Source: a virus
DNA length: 64,000 nucleotides
Reading direction: 5' to 3' (one strand)
IMG/VR virus record: IMGVR_UViG_3300035698_031678
Location: 62,001-126,000 of that record
Positions 24,741 to 31,700 of the stretch are shown here, piece after piece. How positions within the stretch are numbered: position 1 is the stretch's first letter; each line of letters begins with the position of its first letter. The notes under the pieces were generated by a model. It saw only the letters and a program-made list of their open reading frames with translations, was not told the DNA's origin and did no database searches. The translations under genes were made by a program, and so were the position numbers.

Positions 24741-26381
24741 ATGGGAGATAATAGGTACAGACTGATAAATGAATACGTTTCCACTATAAAAGATGCTGAA
24801 ATACAGTACAGATCTGGTACGCCAACTATAACCGACAAGAGTTTTGACGACCTGGTAGATAAACTAAGAGAGTTAGACCCTGGAAACCCAACCTTAGTAA
24901 AAATCATAGGAGAAGTTGTAAAAGGTAAAAAACATAAGTTATCAGTTAGAATGGGTAGCATGGACAAAATCAAGTCCTACGAATTCCTAGAAAAATGGAT
25001 AAAAACCAAAGACTTAGGAGAAACCGAAATGATAATAATGCCTAAGTTTGATGGTATTAGCGTTTTAGGTGATTGTGGGAAATTTTTTACTAGAGGTGAT
25101 GATGGTATAGAAGGGGTAGAAATAACCTCCAGGTACATGGCTACTAAAAACAATTATCAATTTCAACCAAATGATATTTTCAGAGGAGAACTGATAATAA
25201 AAAATTCTGAAACAAAAATTCTGAAAGAGTATGCCTCATTAAGATCAGCAGTAGTTGGTTTAATGAAAGGAGATAGTCCTATTCCAAGTTTGTTAAAATC
25301 TATAGAAATAGTTCCATTTGATCTATTTAGCAGTAACAACACCCTTAAGTCAGAAGACTTAGACTTTATGAAAAAATCTTCTACTAGCAATGTAATGGAG
25401 TATGAATTGCTTAAAGGGCGTAACATAAAATCAGACCATTTAGAAGAGCTTTTTAATAGATGGAATACGGTTTCACCAATAGATGGAATAATAATAGAGG
25501 TAAACAACAAGAAAACCAAAGAAGAATTAAGCTACAGAGAATCTAATGGTAACCCTTTAGGGGCGATAGCTTTTAAAAATGATTATGGTGAAAAGCAAAA
25601 TTCTGTAGTAACAGCTATAATAAGACAAGTTACTAAAAACGGTAGAATGATACCCATAGCTATAATTGATCCAGTAACTCTTCATGGTGACGTGGTTACT
25701 AGAGCCAACTTAGACAATGACAGATACGCTAAGAAAATAGGTATTGGTGTGGGTTCTAAGGTAGTTGTTAAGAAGAGTGGTAGTATAGTACCAAGGATAA
25801 GCCATATAGAAGGTGTTGATGTAGAAGATATAAAATCTGGCAAAGAAATTAATTCTTTTTGCAAATATGTAACTCCAGAACAGTTTAATAATGGTAGTTG
25901 GGTTTATGACAAAGAAAATATATTCTTTAATCAAAAGGTAGCTACAGAAGGTATGTTAAAAAAACAGCTACTACACTCTTTTAAGATTCTTAAGATAAAA
26001 CATATTGGGGATGCTAAAGTGGAGGAACTATTTAAAATAGGCATCAATAGCTTGGATAAAGTTTTAGAAGCTGACATTAATAAAATTAGAACTATTGATA
26101 GTTGGAAAAACAAAACCATAACCAGGTATTTTGATGAACTAGAAGAAAAATTATCAAAAGCTAATCTAGCTCAATTTATGCATTCTACTGGAATGTTCGA
26201 AGGTATAGGAGAACATGCATTGTCTAAGATAATTAACAAAAAGGTTGATGAGGAGATAATTGACGTGGTGGGGGTTGGTGAACATGCCAGCCAAATTTAT
26301 AAAGAAAACATTGGTAGGTTCAATGAAGTTTACCTTGAGCATATAGCAAGAATCAACAATTTTGTTAAAGGCGGTTCTTGA
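24741..26381 (+). CDS. ligA: NAD-dependent DNA ligase, catalytic part
   Basis: 546 residues. KFDG (adenylated Lys102) and TRGDDG followed by GVEIT are the NAD-ligase nucleotidyltransferase motifs. An N-terminal Ia-type region precedes them. An OB-fold (LGAIAFKNDYGEKQNSVV and onward to IVPRI) follows. The four-Cys zinc finger of bacterial LigA is missing: only one Cys is seen there. Helix-hairpin-helix repeats follow (LKIKHIGDAKVEELFKIGI; HSTGMFEGIGEHALSKII). It seals nicks using NAD+. The frame stops at UGA (26379-26381), after which the same frame encodes a BRCT domain. With it the protein would be about 634 residues, near the bacterial length. Confidence 0.88.
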   Translation: MGDNRYRLINEYVSTIKDAEIQYRSGTPTITDKSFDDLVDKLRELDPGNPTLVKIIGEVVKGKKHKLSVRMGSMDKIKSYEFLEKWIKTKDLGETEMIIMPKFDGISVLGDCGKFFTRGDDGIEGVEITSRYMATKNNYQFQPNDIFRGELIIKNSETKILKEYASLRSAVVGLMKGDSPIPSLLKSIEIVPFDLFSSNNTLKSEDLDFMKKSSTSNVMEYELLKGRNIKSDHLEELFNRWNTVSPIDGIIIEVNNKKTKEELSYRESNGNPLGAIAFKNDYGEKQNSVVTAIIRQVTKNGRMIPIAIIDPVTLHGDVVTRANLDNDRYAKKIGIGVGSKVVVKKSGSIVPRISHIEGVDVEDIKSGKEINSFCKYVTPEQFNNGSWVYDKENIFFNQKVATEGMLKKQLLHSFKILKIKHIGDAKVEELFKIGINSLDKVLEADINKIRTIDSWKNKTITRYFDELEEKLSKANLAQFMHSTGMFEGIGEHALSKIINKKVDEEIIDVVGVGEHASQIYKENIGRFNEVYLEHIARINNFVKGGS

Positions 26382-26645
26382 GAAGGCAAAGTTTACTGTT
26401 TTACTAATTTTAGAGACGAAAAAATAGTAGCCTGGATAGAGGAAAACGGTGGGGAATACAAAAGTTCTATGAGTTCTAAAGTAACCCATCTTGTAACACC
26501 AAATGATTCCATGAGTAAAAAAGTGGAATCAGCAAAAAACAAAGGTATAGAAATAGTAAATAGGTTTAGTCTAGAGTATTACAAAGATACAAAGATAGAG
26601 ACCAAAACGATTGATGTATCTAACAGCGCTAACATGTTATTTTAA
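26382..26645 (+). other. BRCT-domain extension of the ligase behind an in-frame UGA
   Basis: The ligase frame continues without shift for 87 codons to TAA. It encodes a recognisable LigA-type BRCT domain: GKVYCFTNFRDEKIVAWIEE, then GGEYKSSMSSKVTHLVTP, then KVESAKNKGIEIVNRF. No ATG precedes the first strand, so separate translation would lose it. Either the UGA is read through, or the gene has taken a recent nonsense mutation, or the base is a sequencing error. UGA is a true stop elsewhere in the window. Confidence 0.75.
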
Positions 26646-26654
26646 AACAAAAAG

Positions 26655-27032
26655 ATGGTATCATTTAGAGAGTACTTAGAAAGTAAAGTAAGGGAATGCA
26701 ATTCTAATGTTGGACAGGAAAGAGAAAGCTGGCTTTACAAAGATGTATTGGAAAAATATAACAAGGAGTTTCTTGTTTTGAAAAATCCAGAAGAAGGTGT
26801 ATCTTTCTTAAGATCTGTATATGGAGTAGGAGACAAACTTATTTTAGATGGAATACACGAAGTAAACTTAGTTAGCCAAACTTCTGGTAGATTGTATTCA
26901 GAGGTTAGAGGTAAGAGTGATACAGTTTGGTCTGTAATGACAGTAAGGCTTAGACCAAAATTCCTCAAAAATTATAGTATAAAAGAAACTGAAAAAAGTT
27001 TAATAGATTATTATATTGTTAATAAAAACTAA
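26655..27032 (+). CDS. Hypothetical protein (125 aa)
   Basis: Follows the BRCT extension by 9 bases. A helical N-terminus (FREYLESKVRECNSNVGQ) and a strand-rich second half (DKLILDGIHEVNLVSQTSG). No family recognised. Confidence 0.6.
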   Translation: MVSFREYLESKVRECNSNVGQERESWLYKDVLEKYNKEFLVLKNPEEGVSFLRSVYGVGDKLILDGIHEVNLVSQTSGRLYSEVRGKSDTVWSVMTVRLRPKFLKNYSIKETEKSLIDYYIVNKN

Positions 27033-27035
27033 AAA

Positions 27036-27386
27036 ATGAAAACAGAAATTCAATTATCAGATGAAGACAAAACTTTACTACTTAATGTTAGGTGGGGCAA
27101 TAACATCTATATCAACAACAACATATCTTCTAAAGGGATAGCAGAACATGTAACCGTTGGAACTATAGCTAGAATAGAAGGCAGTATTAAGTTTGCACTC
27201 ACTCAATTTGGAGAATATATTTTTAGTCTATTGGTGCTAAAAATGTGTGAAGAGATAAGAAAAGAATCATACTGCAGTATGATGTCTGCTAATAGCATGT
27301 TGGTAAAATACAATTATCGTTACAATGCTGCTTTGAGAGGAGTACTTAAAAAAGAATACCTAAAAACAGGGTCACTTGCTAAGTAG
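27036..27386 (+). CDS. Hypothetical protein (116 aa)
   Basis: Starts 3 bases after the previous stop. Contains SMMSANSMLVKYNYRYNAALRG. Mixed fold, no membrane span; no family recognised. Confidence 0.6.
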   Translation: MKTEIQLSDEDKTLLLNVRWGNNIYINNNISSKGIAEHVTVGTIARIEGSIKFALTQFGEYIFSLLVLKMCEEIRKESYCSMMSANSMLVKYNYRYNAALRGVLKKEYLKTGSLAK

Positions 27387-27405
27387 TGTCAAAAAGAAAC
27401 ATCTA

Positions 27406-27870
27406 ATGGTAATTACTAAAAAACAAGAAAACAAGATAATAGACGACATTTTAAATCTTATACTTATAGAATTCAAAGGTAGAACTGATAAAGGTGGAAC
27501 ACATTACCTGGTACACATTTTACACGTTGCCTCTAAAGTACACAGGTTTGGTTGGGAGTACTATGCAGCTGCATTACTGCACGATCTAATTGAAGATACT
27601 GATTGGACTATTAGCTTGTTAAGAAAAGAATACCCCAGAATACCTATTAGCATAATATCTGCAGTAGAACTTCTCACCAAATGTGATGGAGTTGATTACG
27701 AAGAATACATAGATTCTATAACTTACAACAGAATTGCTAGAAAAGTTAAAGAGGCAGATCTAACTCACAATATGAACGTAATGAGGTTAAAGCAACTAAA
27801 ACCGAAAGATATTGTAAACCTGGAAAAATATAGGGTGGCGCTAGACAGAATAATAAAATTTAACCCATGA
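27406..27870 (+). CDS. HD-domain hydrolase, SpoT/MESH1-like
   Basis: 154 residues from the ATG at 27406; a TTG 30 bases upstream is in frame but overlaps the previous gene. THYLVHILHVA and ALLHDLIEDT give the H...HD...ED arrangement (His33 or His37, His59-Asp60), and EADLTHNMNVMR supplies the last Asp. This layout is that of metal-dependent (p)ppGpp hydrolases of the SpoT/MESH1 group, which remove the 3'-pyrophosphate of ppGpp or release phosphate from NADPH. In a phage it could blunt a host stringent response; that is inferred. It overlaps the next start (ATGA). Confidence 0.7.
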   Translation: MVITKKQENKIIDDILNLILIEFKGRTDKGGTHYLVHILHVASKVHRFGWEYYAAALLHDLIEDTDWTISLLRKEYPRIPISIISAVELLTKCDGVDYEEYIDSITYNRIARKVKEADLTHNMNVMRLKQLKPKDIVNLEKYRVALDRIIKFNP

Positions 27871-28046
27871 TTTTAGGAGATAACGTATACCACAGATTCA
27901 GAATTGATAATGACAATAAAGTTATGGCTGGCTACAGCGGTATTGTTAGAGTTATAGAAAGCGGTATAAACGGTAGAATTGGAGTAGAAATAAATGGAGA
28001 AATTAGATTCTTCAGCAAAATAGATCTAGCAATAAAAAATAAATAA
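27867..28046 (+). CDS. Small beta-barrel-like protein (59 aa)
   Basis: ATG overlaps the upstream TGA (ATGA), and the stop is one base before the next ATG, a tight fit on both sides. The sequence GDNVYHRFRIDNDNKVMAG, then GIVRVIESGINGRIGVEI, has the strand-turn pattern of SH3/KOW-type barrels. Function unknown. Confidence 0.55.
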   Translation: MILGDNVYHRFRIDNDNKVMAGYSGIVRVIESGINGRIGVEINGEIRFFSKIDLAIKNK

Positions 28047-28047
28047 T

Positions 28048-28392
28048 ATGAGCAACTTTCCAGAAAACCATAAAGAAACAATACTTTGTGCTGCAATATG
28101 GTATAAAGATTTAGTATTAGAAAGACCAGAAGTATTAGAACCCAAAAATTATAGACCAAACAATTGTGATAGAGGCATAGTTTTTTCTGGATGGAGACAT
28201 GCAAATTGTTTATACCAAATGGTAGCAATTAAAGGAATTAAGGACTTTGAAGCTGGGGAAAGTGTTCAAGGATTTTTGACCAATAAAAATAGATTTGTTG
28301 ATCGTAAAGAAGCTGCTAAAATAGCTATGGAACATGGGCAAATAACAAAACTTCACTATGGTAATAAGCTTTATAGCGAAGACCTTTACTAA
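28048..28392 (+). CDS. Conserved phage protein of unknown function
   Basis: 114 residues. The end QGFLTNKNRFVDRKEAAKI followed by HGQITKL and LYSEDLY is a pattern I recognise in many phage proteins with the ordering I-x-x-AAIWY, G-x-RH, QGFLT, RFVDR-x-EA, SEDLY. No function is assigned to that family. The RH pair and aromatic residues suggest a ligand-binding fold. Confidence 0.65.
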   Translation: MSNFPENHKETILCAAIWYKDLVLERPEVLEPKNYRPNNCDRGIVFSGWRHANCLYQMVAIKGIKDFEAGESVQGFLTNKNRFVDRKEAAKIAMEHGQITKLHYGNKLYSEDLY

Positions 28393-28403
28393 TAATTAAA
28401 ATT

Positions 28404-28682
28404 ATGGAAATTTTACAAGTAGCATTAGAAATACTAATAGAACTATTGTTAGTCTTAGTAATTCTAAGTTGTTTTTACGCTGTCATTATAGTAAGATTCA
28501 AAAAGAATGAATTAGATAAAGACATGTGGGATAGCAAAAGGGAAAAATTTTGTAGTATGAATCGACTTGAGTACGTAGAAGAAATAAACAAAATTGAAAA
28601 AAAGAAAAAGTTGGCTTTCAAAATAATAGATGCAACATTTTTTACTATAACAATATTAGCAATAATAAGATTATCCATATAA
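28404..28682 (+). CDS. Two-span membrane protein (92 aa)
   Basis: Hydrophobic segments near both ends (about residues 8-30 and 75-91) with a charged middle, predicting a hairpin in the inner membrane with a soluble loop. No family recognised. Lies away from the lysis-type genes. Confidence 0.6.
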   Translation: MEILQVALEILIELLLVLVILSCFYAVIIVRFKKNELDKDMWDSKREKFCSMNRLEYVEEINKIEKKKKLAFKIIDATFFTITILAIIRLSI

Positions 28683-28691
28683 CAGAAAGAA

Positions 28692-28982
28692 ATGGCAAGA
28701 CCAGTAGGTTACAAAGAAATGAAAAATTATGGTGGAATGCTCGACAAAGATAGCAACGTAGAACTTATCGTTAGGAACTTACCTTTAAGGTTGTTTTACT
28801 ACAACAATTACCTAAGAGAAACGTTAGAAATAGCATGTTCTTCGTACTTTACAACAATAGAAGGAACAGAACTCTACATTTACAGTGTTAACGAAAACGT
28901 TTACGGAACAAGTAATACTTTTTTGGATAAAAAAAGGTTAAAGCCCTTTGACCAGACTAAGTATGTTAGGATTAAGGATTAG
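28692..28982 (+). CDS. Hypothetical protein (96 aa)
   Basis: Last gene of the long rightward block; its end overlaps the resolvase-like gene on the other strand by 11 bases. Basic and aromatic (NLPLRLFYYNNYLRETLEI). No family recognised. Confidence 0.58.
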   Translation: MARPVGYKEMKNYGGMLDKDSNVELIVRNLPLRLFYYNNYLRETLEIACSSYFTTIEGTELYIYSVNENVYGTSNTFLDKKRLKPFDQTKYVRIKD

Positions 28983-29658
28983 TCTTTACAAATTCGATCA
29001 AGGTTTTTAGTCCAAAATAAGAATCAACTATGTCTTCTACAGGATGATTTACATTTTTAGTACCACTCTTGTAGAATTCAGCGTTTTTCCCTATAACTTG
29101 AGCTAGTGGATATTTAGCATCTTTAATGTAAGCCTCTAACATTTGTTGTTTGTTCCAATTGCCGTTACCAGCCATTTTTTTGAGGTCTTGGGGTTGAAAC
29201 CAGTACATGTGTTCTAAAGGAAATTCTTGAACTAGTAAATTTTTTAAACTAGTAGCTGAAGAAACTAACTTTATAGTACTGTTACTTTTGACACTTACAG
29301 GAAAATCTTCCCAACCTAATAAGGTAGTGCTAAAGTCTAAGTCATCTAAAAAAGTAGTAATTGCTTGTATAAACACATCAGCTATTCTCAAATCAGAATC
29401 GGTTTCTATCCTATTGTATTCGCTAGGATTACCCTTTGGTCTAGAAATTGGGCTTCTTCTGAAAATGTTAACATCTATTAAGTCATATATGCCTTTGAAA
29501 CAATTGTGTTTAGAGACATCAAATTCTTCTAATTTAGAAATAGAGTAATGGTTAAGCAAAACCATGTGTTCTGTGCGCTTAGTGAGCACGTTGTATTTTG
29601 CTACTGAAATGCAAGTAGTGCTTGAATCTATAAATACGTAATCTTCTATACCTTTCAT
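28972..29658 (-). CDS. RuvC-like Holliday-junction resolvase / RNase H-fold nuclease
   Basis: 228 residues. VFIDSSTTCISVA begins with Asp11 as the first metal ligand, LGWEDF holds Glu117, and HPVEDIVDSYFGLKTL gives Glu208/Asp209 and Asp212, the RNase H-fold order used by RuvC-type resolvases. The basic QPQDLKKMAGNGNWNKQQM segment fits the junction-binding helix. It would resolve branched DNA before packaging. The motif reading is by eye, so other RNase H-fold nucleases are possible. First of a leftward run that continues with baseplate genes. Confidence 0.6.
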   Translation of the reverse strand: MKGIEDYVFIDSSTTCISVAKYNVLTKRTEHMVLLNHYSISKLEEFDVSKHNCFKGIYDLIDVNIFRRSPISRPKGNPSEYNRIETDSDLRIADVFIQAITTFLDDLDFSTTLLGWEDFPVSVKSNSTIKLVSSATSLKNLLVQEFPLEHMYWFQPQDLKKMAGNGNWNKQQMLEAYIKDAKYPLAQVIGKNAEFYKSGTKNVNHPVEDIVDSYFGLKTLIEFVKTNP

Positions 29659-29852
29659 TACCTTGATTTTGCCCTGTTTGATTCCATTTTACTTCTCATT
29701 CTATCATTTTCTTGCTTCTGTTCATCAGCATTCTTTTTCCTTTGCTTAAGTTCTTCAATATAGTCATTTAAATAAATGCAAAATTCATTGAAGGGTAAGG
29801 ACTCTATTACGGAAGGTGGAATGCTTTTGTCTAGTAAGAAGTTACTAGTCAT
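29658..29852 (-). CDS. Small helical protein (64 aa)
   Basis: A one-base overlap with the resolvase gene and 8 bases with the gp26-like gene upstream. Helical with a charged coil (KQRKKNADEQKQENDRMRSK). Its position after a gp26-like gene recalls small baseplate-assembly proteins such as T4 gp51, but no similarity is visible. Confidence 0.55.
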   Translation of the reverse strand: MTSNFLLDKSIPPSVIESLPFNEFCIYLNDYIEELKQRKKNADEQKQENDRMRSKMESNRAKSR

Positions 29853-30798
29853 CTGAAAGTAACTCGACAGCTCTATTTGAAAAAGAGAAAATAGATTTGT
29901 AGTCTCGAAACCGAATAGGTACGGAAACCTCCTCGATTCCGAACTTTACCTTAATATTCGTTTTTATTCCTAAAGAGATACCATCTATAACTGCCACTAA
30001 TACTTCATGAGATTCTTGACCAAGGTTTCTATACCAGTCTAATTTCTCATCATAGTAATTTTCTGATTCTAACATTCTATAATCAGAAACAACGTATTGA
30101 AGTACTTTTAAAAAGTACTCATCATAAGTTCCATCTTCTCCTTGCTGAGATTGTACTGTTTTAGCGGATATAAAATCTTTTATCCATCTTATAGTACCAA
30201 CAGTAGGTATGTAGAACTTTAGATCTATTATTTCATCACTAGAATCGCTTTGGACATGGTAGCAAAGACCATCCTCTGAATAGTGCTTAGCTATACCTTT
30301 TCTGATTCTGTAGTAATCAAATATGGTGTGATTTATTTCAATTTCAACTTCTTTAGATGGGTCTTTAGGATTCTTTATTCTTTGAGTTAGTTTCCTTTTG
30401 GCATCATAATTAAGCATTGTTTTTTCTCTAAGTAAGAAAAGAAAGTGTAACTTATCGAAATTAGTAAGATGTTTACTATCTCTTTCTTCTTTACCAGCCC
30501 AGACTATTCTAATGTTTCTATACATTATTTCATCTATGTGTCTTTCTATACTTACATAAGATTTAACGTCCATAGTAGAATAGTGCTTTATTTCACTAGC
30601 CTTAGGAGATTTTATTTTTACGTAAGTATTTTTGGGGTAATATTTCCCTTCACTAGGGGCTTCAGAAACAGATAATTCAGTCCAACCTTCAGAAGATGCT
30701 GAATCTGGCAAGTGTGGTCTTTCTTGCTTTGGTTCTACAGTGGAAGCAACTTCTTGCTTGCTGAAGTTGTCTTTTAATTTGTCTTCGATATCACTCAT
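29845..30798 (-). CDS. gp26-like baseplate assembly protein
   Basis: 317 residues. After a disordered N-terminus, APSEGKYYPKNTYVKIKSP followed by ASEIKHYS and a helix ending DKLHFLFLLREKTM resembles the T4 gp26-type baseplate family (G-x-x-Y strand, positions charged toward E-I/L-K, then a D-x-x-F-L-L-x-x-R helix). The rest, with LCYHVQSDSSDEIIDLKFY, fits the second strand region. T4 gp26 is needed for hub assembly. The identification is moderate. Confidence 0.45.
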   Translation of the reverse strand: MSDIEDKLKDNFSKQEVASTVEPKQERPHLPDSASSEGWTELSVSEAPSEGKYYPKNTYVKIKSPKASEIKHYSTMDVKSYVSIERHIDEIMYRNIRIVWAGKEERDSKHLTNFDKLHFLFLLREKTMLNYDAKRKLTQRIKNPKDPSKEVEIEINHTIFDYYRIRKGIAKHYSEDGLCYHVQSDSSDEIIDLKFYIPTVGTIRWIKDFISAKTVQSQQGEDGTYDEYFLKVLQYVVSDYRMLESENYYDEKLDWYRNLGQESHEVLVAVIDGISLGIKTNIKVKFGIEEVSVPIRFRDYKSIFSFSNRAVELLSDD

Positions 30799-30800
30799 AT

Positions 30801-31628
30801 TTAAAATCCTTTCTTATCTAAAATAAGTAATTTGAAATTGTTAGGTTCTATAGCCATGTACAATAGTTTCAAATATGCTCCAGCCGAATTATCATGGGTA
30901 GGTTCATCGTCATGTGGCACTACGGCAAATCCTTCGGTAGTCATTTTGGCAAAGTATTCGGCAGTATCCGTACCGTTATACATTTTCAATGTGTCTCCAG
31001 AATTCTTTTTAGCTATGTATATCTCTATTTCTTGACCTTCTATGAGGTTAGTATTGTTTATTTTCAGCAAGGCTTCACCACTTCCAGTCAAAGTTTGACC
31101 ATTGTTTGAAAGATCTAAAAATATTTTAGTACCAAGCAATTTTACGTTTAGTGGCGTAGATGCTGTAGCGCCAATATTGGTTTGGCTAATCGCTACGTTA
31201 CTGTGCTTATTGACAAGAACGTTATTGGCATGGTTGAGATTTATTACACCTTTAAAAGAAGCAAGTCCTGTAAAATCTGCTACTTCACTAATAGTCATTT
31301 TCTTGTAAGTAGAGGCATCATCACCGTTAACTATTATTTTGTTTGATATAATGTTACCAGCAGCATCAATAGACAATTTAGAAGATCCACCAGCTGGTCT
31401 AACGTCTAATATTTTCCCAGATGAAGCAACAGCTATAATAGCAGAACAAGCAATTTCACCATTACCTGGATCTATTACATCTACCAACTTTAACTTTCTG
31501 GTATCAGGATTCAAATTCTTCAATAAAGAATTAATAGCTTCCTGTATTATACCATAGTTTTCATTGAAAATTTCTGGGGCGTTTTGTATTGCATTGCTAG
31601 AGTCAATGCTTGTTAATGAAATTGCCAT
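30801..31628 (-). CDS. Virion-type protein (275 aa)
   Basis: A beta-rich, Asn/Ala/Gly-rich protein with no membrane segment: SIDAAGNIISNKIIVNGD and GSGEALLKINNTNLIEGQEI. It looks like an outer tail or head decoration module. It has its own late box 26 bases before its ATG, back-to-back with that of the large gene on the other strand. Role inferred. Confidence 0.5.
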   Translation of the reverse strand: MAISLTSIDSSNAIQNAPEIFNENYGIIQEAINSLLKNLNPDTRKLKLVDVIDPGNGEIACSAIIAVASSGKILDVRPAGGSSKLSIDAAGNIISNKIIVNGDDASTYKKMTISEVADFTGLASFKGVINLNHANNVLVNKHSNVAISQTNIGATASTPLNVKLLGTKIFLDLSNNGQTLTGSGEALLKINNTNLIEGQEIEIYIAKKNSGDTLKMYNGTDTAEYFAKMTTEGFAVVPHDDEPTHDNSAGAYLKLLYMAIEPNNFKLLILDKKGF

Positions 31629-31654
31629 TTTACGATTTTTAAATGTGTTCTATA

Positions 31655-31674
31655 TATTTATCTGATAATAAATA
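31655..31674. promoter_or_regulatory. Back-to-back pair of T4-late-like promoter boxes
   Basis: GATAAATA on the minus strand (31655-31662) and AATAAATA on the plus strand (31667-31674) are four bases apart. Each lies 26 bases from its start codon (ATG at 31628, TTG at 31701). The symmetry supports both being real promoters. Confidence 0.65.
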
Positions 31675-31700
31675 ACTAACAAACAAGAAATTTTTTTAAA

